A stretch of DNA of 64,000 nucleotides, from positions 1,222,765 to 1,286,764 of the forward strand of contig BCHU01000006.1 in assembly GCA_001599715.1 (NCBI GenBank), given 5' to 3'. This stretch comes from Phaeotremella fagi. Its lineage: Eukaryota; Basidiomycota; Tremellomycetes; Tremellales; Phaeotremellaceae. A program made the position numbers and the translations under genes. Every line of letters starts with the position of its first letter. Position 1 is the first letter of the stretch. The notes beneath the pieces were generated by a model. The model saw nothing but the letters and a program-made list of their open reading frames with translations, had not been told where the DNA came from and did no database searches. Positions 1 to 12,253 of the stretch are shown piece by piece.

Positions 1-189
1 TGGGTAGGGGGAACTGACTCGAAACCAGCTGTTTGGAGCTATTTGATTGATTATGTTAGATTTGATTTCTGAGGACTTCGGTTGGGTTTTGGGACTTACG
101 GTGAATGTCCTATGATGGGGGGTTTAGATCAGTTTTGGATTGGGAGGGAAGGATCCTGCCTTTTTGTGGACTTACTTTTCTTCTGCCAT
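1..189 (-). CDS. COX12: Cytochrome c oxidase subunit VIb (Cox12)-like, partial
   Basis: N-terminal part of a gene that runs off the left edge of the window. Reading leftward from ATG at 189, a five-codon first exon (MAEEK) is followed by two introns with good GTAAGT donors. The spliced start reads MAEEKTFTLQTAGFESVPPT. The LQTAGFxxxxP segment resembles the start of Cox12/COX6B, the small twin-CX9C subunit on the intermembrane-space face of complex IV. The cysteine motifs lie outside the window, so the call rests on about 20 residues. It is divergent with the FAM32A-like gene, sharing 245 bp of upstream DNA. Confidence 0.45.
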
Positions 190-434
190 TTTAGATTATT
201 GGGGGTGCTGAGGTTGGTGAGGATGGGATGAGGATAGAATGAAGATGTTAGTTGGTAGTTGTTGATGGTAGATGGTAGGTTGTATCCCAGCCAACCAACA
301 GTAAAACGGGATTATCGGAATCAATCGGGAGAGGTGTTGGTGGCATCCACAGCATACTGTAATTTACAAGACAACTTCTACTTCGTCTCCATCTTCATCA
401 CTTCAATCCTACGTCTACATCCATACATCTCCCA

Positions 435-1020
435 ATGAGCGACTACGCCCACCGTCCAGGTGGTGCATTAAAGTTCAAAGGTGAAGGTGAAAAGTGAGTC
501 ACATAAAACGAGAGTACTGGTACTCAATCCTAATTCCAATCCAAATCTCTATAGGAAAAAGAAAAAGAAATCGCATTCCACGTCTGAACGTACAAAGCTC
601 GAGGAGAAAGTTAAAGAGAGTTCTGGTGAGACGAAGAAATCTAATGAAGGAGGAGGAACGGGAGGGGGTAGGAAATTGACTGAAGCTGAGAGAAGATTTG
701 AGGAAACTCAGAGGGAGAGGGTGGGTTTTGCATTTCATTTCACATTCGTGGACGTCCTTTACTTATTGTTCTTTTCATCCTCTTTCAGCGACATGAACGA
801 ATCTCTAAAATGGCTGGGCAGACTCATAAAGATAGAGTTCAAGAGTATAATGCGAAACTGGATAAACTTAGGTACGTGGACACCTTTTCTCCCATCAAAG
901 AAACAATGACTGACTGACGTTATATCAACAGCGAGCACCATGATTTACCTAGAGTAAGTCATCCTCATCATAGCTCTCATATAAAAACTAACCACCTGCA
1001 TACAGATTGGACCAGGCTAA
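435..1020 (+). CDS. FAM32A family protein
   Basis: Small basic nuclear-type protein of about 115 residues in several exons. Exon 1 (435-493) encodes MSDYAHRPGGALKFKGEGE; after an intron comes a lysine run (KKKKKKSHS), then the LTEAERRFEETQRER segment and a C-terminal QTHKDRVQEYNAKLD motif, ending SEHHDLPRIGPG. The order (short GxLKxKG start, poly-lysine, A-x-xxFEExQ, THKxRVxEfNxxLdxLtEHyDiPk) is that of FAM32A; the human protein has been seen in the spliceosome C* complex, where its C-terminus reaches the active site. The conserved C-terminal tail is present here. The last exon is only five codons including the stop. Confidence 0.85.
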
Positions 1021-1556
1021 GGACGATTCATCTTCTCAAACAATCGCATTTTACCGCTCTTTGCAAGTTATCGGAATATGTATCAATATGTTAGTGTTCT
1101 TTTTATGTTACTCATTCATTTCGTTTTGGTTCCTCAAGGACTCGAGACTTTGTTTCTGTTCACATTTTGGTGTGATGTTCAGGATATAACGAATGACAGG
1201 ATTTTGTTCGAAGGTTCGGAAGTGGTTTCGAATTCTCCACCATCGACTTCGAGTTTGCACAGAATTTTGTGAAGTGAGATGATGTAAGGAAATGAATCTG
1301 CAGTATACTCTTGGTATACCTTTTATTACAAGAACTGATAGAGTCACTGCGAGTGAACATTTGCTGAATACGAGCACAATAAGATCATGTACTTGTGTTG
1401 AGTTTTGCCACCAAAAATTAATTTACGCGTTGGTCCGTGCAGAGATGTGTATTGGAGACCATTGTTGCTCATCGAATCGTCTTGACAACAACCATCCATC
1501 ATCTAGTCTGATACAAAGTAAAGAATCACCAACAAATACTTTATACAGGCTCAGTG
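1021..1556 (+). other. Intergenic: FAM32A-like 3' end to UBE2O-like start
   Basis: 536 bp between two genes on the same strand. I see no supported gene. It should hold the 3' UTR of the upstream gene and the promoter and leader of the downstream one. Confidence 0.5.
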
Positions 1557-4500
1557 ATGTCAAGAGCAGTCCTTCCAGGTTTATCTGAAGACTATGTGAC
1601 TCAAGTAAGTTGAACGAATCAGTCGTTTGACATCAAGTCAGCCCTCAGTGCTAGACCTATCATCAGCTAACATATCCTTTGTCAATAGTATTTCTCAAAA
1701 GATGTCGTAACTCAAAATAGTGATGTGACTGGAAGATGGAAAGTCATGGTTAGGAATTTCTCTTTCGTTTGGAACGAGTGTTAAACTGATAGAAATCAGA
1801 GATCATGGGTTGAAGAAGAAGGGGAGTTACCACCTCCTGCACCGGGTCAGATTTTGCATCCTCTAGACAGACAGCTTCTCAGAGGAGAAGTTGGGATTAG
1901 GTATGTAAAACCCAGTTAATAGCTCTTAATCGAGGTTCTGACCTAAATCTCATAGTAACATCTCAACGGGTGAATTGAGAATCGTACCGGAATCATCTGT
2001 CTCCTTATTCACGAGAGAGTTCATGAAAGGTGATCTAGTGAAACGCTCACTTACCGATCAAGAAAGTGCAGTGGTTACGTCTTTCTATACTGAGATGCGA
2101 TTACAACACTCGGTTTCAGGTCAGATTATCGATAGTTGGATACCGATGGAGAAGGTTATGAACGCTATGAAAGTTGATAGGAAGGATAGAGTGGTTTATG
2201 ATGAATGGATAGGAACTGTTGAGGAGGCATGTCTGGTCTCTTATAGGGTTATATACTGATCCTTTTCCAAATAGATCTTAGAGGAGGGTGTCATCGAAGG
2301 TCCAGATGGTCATTTGATTACAACAGCTGAATTAGGTGGTAATCTAGAACCAGGGAAACAGATCTCGGTGAGTCGTCAACGTAACCTACGGTTTATATCG
2401 TGGAAACTCATTTCGTGAATGTAGGAGATCATGCGAACTGGAGATCCTCTATACAGATTCCCCTATGCTCCAGAACAAAACTTACCAGGTATTTCCAGTT
2501 TAGTGGTTGAGGTGAATCCTGCTATCATGTATATCAAATGGAATGCTATTAATCAATTGGTAAGGTTAAAGAAAAACAATTGATAATCTACTGACTGACA
2601 ACTAGTTGCCGATATCTGAACAATACAAACATCCTGAACCACCTCATTTCATCTCGGGTGAATTGATATCTAAATTGACCAGGTTTGATTTCATGAGATC
2701 ATTTTCTCAAGTACCAGAAGTTGGAACTGCCGTAGTCTTCATTGATGATAACGACTATAAAAGTACGTCCACATCTCAAGTGGAAATTGTGTACTGATTT
2801 GTCTTTAGAGTATAAAGCAAAACATACAGTTCATCTTGGGGGGTCGAAAACTCTTAACGTCTGGAGGATAATGGAGACAAAGTCGAAATTGTCTTTGAGA
2901 TGGCAGGATGGAAGGAGTGAGACTGTTTGGTCGAAAGATGTTGTGCCGTATAATAACATTGATGAGTGAGTGGGATGTTCCCGTCGAAGACTTTTGGCTT
3001 TACTGACATGACGATAATCAGTTATGAAGCTTGGTGAGTTTCGTTTTATTCTTCCTGATTCACATATTGATACGCATTTCCCTCAGGCCTGGAGACCACG
3101 TCTTATGGCGAAGTGACAACGAAGAGAAGCGTCCAGCTGTGATTCAATCTTTCAATGCACGTCAAAGAGTCGCTGAAATTTTGCTATTGGATGACCAAAC
3201 CAAAATCTTGGTTCCTGTCATCGAACTCGACACTGGAGGAGCTGAATCTAATTTGGGTACGAGTTACGGCGAACCAGTTCTCTTGACCAAAGATAATCAA
3301 TCTTCATTACCTGAAGTTCCGATTCTTGGTGGTATGGACAACGTCGATAACGATTGGATGAGGCAGCTCACGATTCTATCTAAAGATTATGAGAGAAATC
3401 CTACAAAGTACGGTAAACATTTACCTAATTTTGATAGGTCTTCTTTGGATTGGTGGGGGGAAGTAGAGGATCTTCAATTGGACGGTAAAATACGGGTGAA
3501 ACTTGCTAATGGACAGTCGAAGGTAGTGGAGTTGAAAGAGATCATTTCGTTAGGCGGTGCGGATGGTTATGCTGAATGGGAGAATAATGATGGTTCCTTC
3601 CCTGGTGAATGGGATCTACCACCTGGAATGGGGATAGAGATGGAAGCTATGGGAAACATGGGTCTTACTCCGGAGATGTTCCAAGGAATGTCAGCTTTCA
3701 TGCGGATTGCAGCTGGACCAGGTAGTGAAGCTAGTTGGGAGACTATGACAGAAGAAGACGACGAAGATGAAGACGATTTGATGGATGCTGGTGAAGCCGA
3801 AGATTTCATGGATAATTCAATGGATTTCGAAGATCACCAAACTCCAGATGTGGTTCCTATAGTTTTGGACTCTCAACCCGAACCTGTCGAACGTCTTGTT
3901 GAAGAGGACATGGAACCTGAAATACCTGTTGCTGGACCTTCTACACACTCTCGTGTTGTTGGTTCTCAAACGATACCTGTCGATCAGACTTGGGACAGTT
4001 TTGATATCCTTGAAGAAGCTCCTGATGATCATCATTATTTCTTGGAACCTAGGTTAGACGCTTCGAGTAAAGCGTATCATACTAGATTACAGAGGGAACA
4101 TCGGGCTTTGTCTTCGTCTCTACCAGGTATGTTTCACTCTCCCGTGCTGCTTGATACATTTTGACTTGAATAGATAACATCCTCGTTCGAACATATGAAG
4201 ATCGAGCGGATCTTATGAGATGCTTAATCATTGGTCCGGAGGGTACTCCGTAAGTTACGTTTCATCGCATAAAAGATAAGACAGACTGATTGACCACATT
4301 CTTAGATACGCTGATGCACCTTTCGTCTTTGATTTGTATCTAAACCCAACGAAATTCCCAAATGAACCCCCATCAGTTCATTTCCATTCACATACCAATG
4401 GTCATGGAAGATGTAATCCGAACTTATATGAAGAAGGCAAAGTCTGTTTATCGATTTTGGGTACTTGGGCAGGGGATAGTTCGGAGTCATGGAGGTAAGA

Positions 4501-5071
4501 TTTGTTGCTGGAGTATACAATCAGACAACGATTGATTTTGGAATGTTTAGTTCAAGCAAATCTTCTTTACTTCAAGTTTTCGTTTCTATATCTGGATTGG
4601 TTTTGGTCAAATCACCTTATCATTGTGAACCTGCGTTTGCGAAACTTCAAGGGACGAAAGAGGGTAAAGTGAATTCGTAAGTCCGCTACCACACCTCGTT
4701 CCCAATCAAGAAACCTAACACATCGTAGACGGTTATATTCCGAAAAAGCCTATATCCTCTCCAGATCATTCGTGAAAACAGCCCTGGAAAGACCACCTAA
4801 AGGTTTAGAGAACGAAATCAAATCCTTGTACATCGGCCAAGATCGTTTATCGACAGTTATCGATCATGCTCAGAAACTGATTGAGAAAGGTCAAGTGGAC
4901 GTTGAAGAGGAGAACGAATGGAATGACGATGCGATTGGAAGTTTGAGTTTGGGGGCGATCATTAGTCTTAAAGTAAGTTTCTTGCTCGATGATCCGATTG
5001 ACTGACTGTTTCTGTAGAAGATTACATCTACTTTGACGAGGATGCGGGAAGATTATAGATTGAAGGAATAG
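1557..5071 (+). CDS. UBE2O: UBE2O-like E2/E3 hybrid ubiquitin-conjugating enzyme
   Basis: Large multi-exon gene for a protein of roughly 950-1000 residues. Exon 1 reads MSRAVLPGLSEDYVTQ and is followed by SH3-like/beta-rich regions, with an acidic stretch (EEDDEDEDD) near 3750-3790. The C-terminal quarter is a UBC domain: TYEDRADLMRCLIIGPEGT, then PNEPPSVHFHSH, then CNPNLYEEGKVCLSILGTW. The cysteine in KVCLSIL is the expected thioester cysteine, and NPNLYEEGKVC replaces the HPN box of ordinary E2s exactly as in UBE2O. In animals UBE2O is a large E2 that also selects substrates, such as unassembled ribosomal proteins. The protein ends MREDYRLKE. It is convergent with the alpha/beta hydrolase gene. 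Confidence 0.9.
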
Positions 5072-5285
5072 AGATCTACTAGAAGTATGTGTTCTTGATG
5101 TTATGTACAAGTGTTGTATGATTTTCTTCTTATGGACGGATAAACCTATCGGGCAAAGAAGGCTCCCCTCACAAAACGATGCGGGAAAAACAAAGATTAA
5201 GTCAAATAACATTTAGGGTAATCGTAACCTCCATTTAAAAACATTCATTACAGAGCTCTAGGTCTCACAAATAGAATGTCCATTT

Positions 5286-6524
5286 CTATAACTTGGACTC
5301 ATCACCCGAAAGACTCCATTTCCAAATCCACCCAGCAGCCCGCTTAACCATTTCCGGTGTACAAGCATGACCAATCTCCTCTTGTTTCCAAATCTCCAAA
5401 ACTCCACCTGAAGCTTTAATCAGTTCTTCCGCATGATAAATCTGTGTCGATCCCAAATCAAATGGAACCAACGGATCAATTTTCCCATGAAGACTGAGGA
5501 TTTTCTTGGATTTGTAGGCGGCTTCGGGGATTGAATTTGGGTTGAAGAGGGATTGGACTGATGGTGGGTAGATTGGTGGTTCGAATTTTAGGTTGGCGGC
5601 TTCAGCTCGTGGTTTTAGGTAGTAGGGGAAGGCTTCGTATGGTAAGCCTATGATTGGGATTCCAATTTTGATACGGGGTTCTGTGGGGGTTGTTAATTGA
5701 TTTTCTATGTGCATGGGTTGATCTTACCATCACGTAGTAGTAGCCATGTTACGTGACCTGATATGTGCTTGTTTAGCGGATATTTAATAATGGAGAAAAG
5801 AGTGGAGACTTACCACCTAGTGAAATACCTGTTGCGATGAATTCATCGATCACTTTCTCGCCTCTCGGGAAAAGGTAACCTCCAAGGAAATCTATGATGA
5901 GAGAGAAATCTTGAGTTCCGCCCTCTAAACATGAGATTCAGTTTCATCTCTCGTGACATTACTTAGAGACTAGACATACTGACTGTAGCTGCCATATCGA
6001 TACTGTAGCAAGTGGAATTAGCTTAATCATACTTGGTATCATCCAATCACATACAAGTGGGTAGGATTCTCGTCATAAGCTAAATTCCAAGTTTGATTTT
6101 TGATTCTTTCTCCATGATTTCTTTGGTCCTGAGAATGGAATTAATCGAATGTTTATCAAATTGAAAAGAAGATACCAACCAAAGTAACGACTATCAAATC
6201 ATTCTTTCTGTTCCCATTTTTAGCTAATTCATTAGCTTCACCCAAGAGACCATAAGCGAAGTGAACCATTGCTTTCTCATTCCCCATTCGACCATGGGCT
6301 GCGATCTACAGTCAAAGTTAATGAGCTCAAGAAAAGATACTGATCTAGAGACGACTTACGACCACCGATAGAGGTCTCTCGCTATCCTTTATCTCATCTA
6401 ACCCGAAGATCTTTAAATCTAATCCAACGATTGATATTGGTTTTATGCTGACGGGTGGGTGACCGCAATCGAGGGTTATGATTTGTTTTTTGTAGGCTTC
6501 AATTTGTTCTTGGGTGAATGACAT
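5286..6524 (-). CDS. Alpha/beta hydrolase family protein
   Basis: Spliced minus-strand gene, start MSFTQEQIEAYKKQ. After the first intron comes AAHGRMGNEKAMVHFAYG, then DQRNHGERI and NQTWNLAYDENPTH, typical of a fungal group of alpha/beta hydrolases with a DxRNHG turn. A later exon gives ATGISLGGHVTWLLLRD, whose G-I-S-L-G is the GxSxG nucleophile elbow. The C-terminal exon carries LHGKIDPLVPF (acid region) and IGHACTPEMV, where the histidine would complete the triad. The substrate cannot be inferred. A hydrolase or serine esterase role is well supported; nothing more specific is. Confidence 0.8.
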
Positions 6525-6767
6525 TTTGTTTGTGAGATGAAGAGCCAGAAGCTGAAATGAATTGTGGAGACTATAAATAGTGTTGGTGGTGACCACCGGC
6601 TATAACCGACCGACGTCAAATCACCTCATGCTGAGTAAGGAATATATGTGGTCTGAGTGGGAAGTATAACTACTGCAGGGTAGAACAGAGACCGAAGGTG
6701 TAGTCAATCGATCTATACAATACATATGTAGAATCACAGCCGACGGGCATTCGAGTGAGATATCATG

Positions 6768-7973
6768 TTACCACACTACTTCTGCTCTCATCAGATATCT
6801 TTCCCCAAGTATCGACGACAAGTAGTATTTCATATGAACTCTTCGTTGCAATCTGTAAGCCATAGCGACGGATGAAGTGGTAAGAACATAGGTTGAGACC
6901 ATACTTTGATTAGATCTTTTGCAAGAAATCAAATCAGGTTTAGACATTTCTAACACAAAAAAAAAACATTAGGATCACTCACGGTGGTAACCTTTTACAA
7001 CTATCTTCACCATCTTCCAATCCACAATCTTTACCTAATTTCATTACATCTAGATCGAGTACTCTTCCCGGTAAACCTTTAATGACCACTCTCCTACCTT
7101 TCAAAGATGGTCGCATAGCCCATTCAACACTAGGTAAATCGGGAATGATTTTCATACCATACCCATCGCCTTTTCGCAACGATGAATCCTCCTTCCCAAA
7201 AGTCAAACCATCTTCTTCCTCATCCCCTATTCTCTTCTTCCAGTTTTTCCCATACTTATTCTGAAATGCAATCGGTCCGGTCATCTCAGCTTCAGTCCAA
7301 GTTTCTGCGTCCCATTCCGAATAATATATTTTAGGTTTCCCTTCGATACCGAAATTAGTGTTATCTTTCGATGATGATTGATGTTGATTTTGGTTTGGTC
7401 TTGGATATGAGAAAGAGGTGGTTCGATTTATGGATGAAGAGGATGAGAAGATTGGATAGGTTGATAAGAGTCTATGAATGTCTTGGGCTTGGGCTGGGGA
7501 GTTCGTCGTTAAGTGATATGTCTTTGTTAGGGAGGGTAAACGTGGATACGAAGGTGGTGGTGAAGTTACTAAAATGTTGATACTACGATCAGTGTCCAGT
7601 TCGTCCTATAAAGCGAAAGACGAGACATACTATTTGATATCGAAAAATCAGAGCCTACAGCTCCAATTTCACGTAGAGCACGAAGCAAATCGGACGGTAA
7701 AACAGTTTTCGGGACTTCACCAATTAAAAGATTCTTAGGACGAGAGCCTTTGGGTAGTTTACCTAATTCCCGTGGGGTGAGTACATCCATGCATCCATCC
7801 TTGCGTTGAGACAACTTACCGACGGATTTCAACGTAAGTCTCTGAGAGGGTGGAGGATTGTTTCTTGGTCTTTGAAGAGCTTTTTTCCCTTTCGTGATTG
7901 AGCTTGTACTGGCATCTGTTACTGCATTTGATATGTTCTCGGCTATTCGGAGGATGCTGGACGGTCTTAGCAT
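6768..7973 (-). CDS. Unrecognised protein, possible RRM-like fold
   Basis: Three exons (7973-7631, 7568-6983, 6915-6768) splice to exactly 359 codons. The start MLRPSSILRIAENISNAV is taken because the upstream in-frame stretch has no other ATG. The N-terminus is Ser/Thr/Lys-rich and could be a mitochondrial presequence (inference). Two segments look like RNA-recognition-motif strands: PKNLLIGEVPKTVLPSDLLRAL near residue 90, and GRRVVIKGLPGRVLDLDVMKL with STYVLTTSSVAMAYRLQRRVH near the C-terminus. Between them lies a Ser/Asn/Gln-rich linker. I do not recognise the family. It is divergent with the Ran-like GTPase gene across 157 bp. Confidence 0.65.
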
Positions 7974-8048
7974 AGCTGTTGATTGTAGGTCGACTTTAGA
8001 GATGTCAATCAAGGACGAAGAATTCCAACTTTTCGTTGTTGTTGAATG

Positions 8049-8056
8049 TCACGTGA
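8049..8056. promoter_or_regulatory. TCACGTGA palindrome (E-box) in a divergent promoter
   Basis: A perfect 8-bp palindrome with a CACGTG core lies inside the 157-bp gap between two divergent start codons (7973 minus, 8131 plus). CACGTG is the core bound by fungal bHLH factors such as Cbf1. Use by either gene is inference. Confidence 0.4.
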
Positions 8057-8130
8057 TAAGTGATCGTCATCGAATTCAAGCTAAGCTGACGCTGTTATTC
8101 AGTTCGCTTTCTAAACAACACTCACTCAAA

Positions 8131-9096
8131 ATGTCAACGAAAGTATTCAAAGTAGTCCTGGCAGGAGAATTCGGATCGGGAAGGACGACGTTCGCTTCAA
8201 GATCAGTAGAAGGTAAAGCCAAAAAGAGTAAAATACGTAAATCCCCCCCTTCGTGCCATCTAAGCGTCCACTCCAACTGGCCACTAGTACTGACATGAAA
8301 TTAATGGGAAACAGCCGCTATCAAAGCAGAAACCTATCCAATCAAATTATACACTTCGGCTGGGACGGCTGATTTGACTTTATACGATACGACTCTACAT
8401 GCTAAAGGCGGTTTACCTGATGATGGATTCTTTAGGACGGCTGATGCTGGGATTTTGTTTTTTGATACGACCAAACAATCTAGGTGAGGGTCTTACCTTT
8501 TTTGGCTCCTTTCTTTTAGTTTTGGTTTATGTTGGCTTGTTGAAAATTTATGACTGACAATGATTTTTTGTTTGATCACTCCCCTTGATAGCTACGAAGC
8601 CCTTCAGAAATGGTATGACGCATACGTTAAAGCCAACCATAAACGTGGTATGCCAGATACGACCGTTATAGTCGTAGGAACCAAAGTGGACGATATCAAG
8701 GTAAACATCCATTTCTTTATCTATTTAGGCTCGAGTTGCTTAGTGGGAACTCTGGCGGATGCCAGTCACTGATTGAAACCACCTTTTAGGGACGAGAAAT
8801 CAAACCTAAAGACAACGATTTCTGTAAAAAAAGAGGATTGAAATATATGGAGATATCTTCGAAAGCTAATTACGGCGTTAGAGAGCTCTACCTTGAATTG
8901 TTAGCTGCTCTTATGGGGTAGGTTTTGATTGTATTTCTGGAAACATATCTCGAGCGCTAACGCTGGTTCTTACTTTCGTCTTATCAGGTCTGGAGCACAA
9001 TTCACTGATGAGATCGAGTTAGTTAAAGCTGATATCAATATCTCTGATGGTGATATTGAGAATCTGGAGAAATTGATGAAAGAATTTGATGGGTAG
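8131..9096 (+). CDS. Ran-like small GTPase with degenerate nucleotide-binding motifs
   Basis: Spliced gene; exon 1 (8131-8212) reads MSTKVFKVVLAGEFGSGRTTFASRSVE. The fold follows Ran: P-loop strand KVVLAGEFGSGRTT, then LTLYDTT where Ran has NVWDTAGQE, GILFFDTTKQSSYEALQKWYDA, IVVGTKVDD, and a stretch closely resembling Ran after NKVD: REIKPKDNDFCKKRGLKYMEISSKANYG. Key residues are altered. The P-loop lysine is arginine (GSGRTT), DTAGQ is lost, and NKxD reads TKVD. The G5-like ISSKANYG remains. The Ran acidic C-terminal tail DEDDDL is missing; the protein ends LEKLMKEFDG. It is probably a Ran-derived paralogue with weak or no GTP hydrolysis. See findings. Confidence 0.75.
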
Positions 9097-9603
9097 GAGG
9101 GTGAGTGGCGGATTGGAATGAAGTCAGAAGGTGATTCATTCGTTTGCATGTGGAAGTTGTAGAAAGAGGGGTCAATCAAGTTGTTTTGTAAATACATTTA
9201 CGTAGAGATATTACACGATACAGTAGAATACAGATAAACACATGCATGAATGAAATCACTTGATATTAAAATCACTCGAACTCCGACCGGACGGTAACTG
9301 AACAAATGCCGACATCCACCACGTAACAGAGTAAACTTAAAACAACAACATACCGTACTCGTACATCCACTTACACTCAACGTTAACTCTAACATCTACA
9401 TCTTATTTCCGCACAGTTAATTATTTATTCAACACATCAATAGAAGGAAATAAACAGTCATCCAACAGTTATACACATACTGTGGAAAGCAACACTCTCA
9501 TCAAGCTCTGATCCAGAAATCCCAAAAGTGGGTCGTAGCGTTTCGTTACCATCAGATCAAACTGATCCTAACAACGGTAAACAGTCATCAATCTCCCCCA
9601 AAG
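9097..9603. other. Intergenic: Ran-like 3' end to dynein light chain start
   Basis: 507 bp, AT-rich, with no supported gene. A 3' UTR followed by a promoter is the simplest reading. Confidence 0.5.
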
Positions 9604-10048
9604 ATGTCAGATCAACCAGAGATAAAAGCAGTAATAAAGAATGTTGACAGTAAGCCCCTCCCCCCTGCCCCACCTCAACTAAAACTGATTAATTGATAAT
9701 CCCAGTGACGGAAGAAATGCAACAAAGAACCATTGAGATCTGTCTAGAAGCCATGGAGAAATACAACGTCGAGAAAGATATCGCGATGCAAATCAAGCGA
9801 ACTTGTGATAACGTTTATGGAACTACTTGGCATTGTGTTGTTGGGAAGAAGTGAGTTCAGGTTTCCGTTGTTTTCAATGAATTGATGCTGATGGGGGTTA
9901 GTTTTGGTAGTTTCGTCACTCATGGTTTGTACCCTCCTTCCCCTCACTGATCAATAAGCTAATGACGAGTTAATCTTTATTAGAAACTAAAAACTTCATT
10001 TATTTCTATTTAGGTCCAATAGCCATCCTCCTATGGAAGACGTCTTAG
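9604..10048 (+). CDS. DYN2: Dynein light chain LC8
   Basis: Four exons encode about 92 residues: MSDQPEIKAVIKNVDMTEEMQQ, then [67 protein letters not shown]. This is the full LC8 fold with the canonical TWHCVVGxNFGS and HETKxFIYFYLG segments. LC8 dimerises and acts as a hub in cytoplasmic dynein and many other complexes. The first intron splits the ATG-coding Met16 codon (GACA|TGACG). Almost no divergence from animal LC8 is visible. Confidence 0.97.
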
Positions 10049-10581
10049 GAGCGTACTCGTAAAAATACCTGTACTCTCAAAGCTATCTCTCCCCCCCCCC
10101 AAAAAAGACTGTTCTGAAAGAATGATTCAAATCTCAACCTCCATTATATCCACCTCCTCCCCGCCAAACGCCAACGCCAACATCTCATCTCGTGTTATCT
10201 AACGATGTCTATTTTTCATTCGATATATACCCCCTAAAAAACCCTTTTTTCATGCATAGTAATGTTTCCCATTTTGTGCCTTGGCCTTTAGACTCGGCGT
10301 TGTTGCTGAATCAAAGGTCTGTAACTGAAATTCACTTTTGGACAAATCATTACAAATGTAAAGGAGTGATTGAAGCTGCCAATCTGTAAACGGGAAAATT
10401 CAATTTAACATCCAAAGAAAATAAAGACAAATAGAAACGAGTTTATTTAACAGAACTAAACTAGAAACGCCAGGGGGGGAAGGGGAATCACGAAGCGAGG
10501 AAGATAAAGCTAAAAACATTGGACTTGGTGGACAGAACGGAAAACGTTTGTGATGGACTACACCGAACTGATACCAACTTT
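10049..10581. other. Convergent intergenic: LC8 and EAF3 3' ends
   Basis: 533 bp between two convergent genes. It contains C and A homopolymer runs near 10090 and no supported gene. Confidence 0.5.
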
Positions 10582-12253
10582 CTACGTCCTAGAGAGATTT
10601 TGATATTGGGTAGTGGTAGTTTCGTAATCCTTCACGAAAAGTCGTTTTTGTTCTTTGATCATCCATCTGAAAAGTGAGTTTGGGTCAGTTCATACACCAA
10701 TCTCGTGGGGGGGATCACATACTTCATGATATCGTTGATATATTCTCTAAGGATGTTCAACGATTCGGTATCGATATTGGTATAAGCGATGAATGGACCG
10801 AAGTTGACTAATACAGCGTTTTGAATCAGCACTTGGTAACGATAATGGTGAATCGTGACCTACCAAACAAGCGAAGTAAATGTTCAGCACCGTAGATCTC
10901 TGACATTGAATGTTCGCCGGCTGAACGTTTCTGTTCGACATATTGAGCTCTTTCGAATCTGTACAACAAATTGTTTCCTAGAGCTTTATCGAAATATAAG
11001 GTTATACCTGCTATAATTTCTGATAAAAGAGCTGTAGCTCGACTATAGAAGTGAATGGAATCAGTCTTTTTTGGATCCAACAGACATTTGATTATAGTGT
11101 TACTTACGTTGATCGATCTAGTGATTTCTTGGTTGCGTTGACGTATTGTCTGTATTCTTCCAATAGATCTCTGACGTTGGGTTTACGAGGTAAAGCGACG
11201 AGCTGTTTGAAAGAAAAGATTATCTGCCTGATCGCATAATTACGGAACCTTTACTAACCTGATTGTTCTTGGTGATGTTTTCCCAATCATCAACTAACTG
11301 AAGTTTCAAGACATCTGGAATAACGATCTTGACCTCTGGTCTCTTCAAATAATCGAGTTCCTGAATTTGGGCAATTGTCAGTAATTGTCTTGCGCTTGAA
11401 TCAGTATTACAACCAAGAATCAAGTAAAAAAATTGGTTCAGGAGTCCGACGCGGTTAAGGTATCTTTGGTGCATATACAACTTCTGCTGGGTATAGTATA
11501 ACCCTATACCCAAAGTTTATACAGATAATCCCCCCCTAAACCCAGATCCTATCTACCCAAAATTGAAAAAACCCAATAACAATATGAGATGACGAAGAAG
11601 GGAAAGGCAATAGATGTGATTCAACTAACCGTATCAGCCGCCGAATCTCTATTTCTCTTTCGACCACTTTCGTTTTTCTTGCCCTTTACGTTCTTCTCGT
11701 TTTTGGAACCACTCGGGGCGGGTGAAGTTGAAGATCCAGCTGTTGGGGGTGGAGCTGGTCGATTTTTCTTGGTTTGGGCTTCGAGCAGTTGTCGACGTTT
11801 GGCGAATCCTGCTTCGTTGAGTTTGAGTAATCTTTGTTCAGGTACCCATTCGTCCCAACTATGAGATTGTTAGTGGGTAACTCGGGTGGGAAGTAGTTTT
11901 TTTTTGGCACTTACGTTTGTTTCCAACCTTTGTAATGGATGAAATAATGTGGGCCGACGGTACCTAACAAAGTGTTTGATTCTGTCCATTGTTCAGAAAG
12001 AAGAATCTGATGGTAAAAACAAGGTCAGTTGGTGGAAACAGCAAGAAAAGTAGAAAAGTCAAAAACACGAGGGAATGGGAGCGGAAATCGTATATCTCAA
12101 AATAAAAAATGACATCCAGCCTCCACCCCCATGAAAATAGGTTCAAAAGAAGCCCAAAGACCCAAAGAACGTTTTAAAACGACTTACTCGTGCTTCGTAA
12201 AGTAATGGACCATGAAAAGCCAAAACATATTCATCATTCATGAATTTGTTCAT
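10582..12253 (-). CDS. EAF3: Chromatin modification protein Eaf3/MRG15 (NuA4 and Rpd3S subunit)
   Basis: Multi-exon gene. The N-terminus [24 protein letters not shown] is an MRG15-type chromodomain start; it continues with a [26 protein letters not shown] block whose aromatic residues form the methyl-lysine cage. A Lys/Pro-rich linker follows, then the MRG domain: [66 protein letters not shown] and [13 protein letters not shown], ending [22 protein letters not shown]. Eaf3 reads H3K36 methylation for the NuA4 acetyltransferase and Rpd3S deacetylase complexes. The reading frame is open upstream of the chosen ATG up to a likely 5'-UTR intron (donor near 12444), but I found no earlier ATG. Confidence 0.93.
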
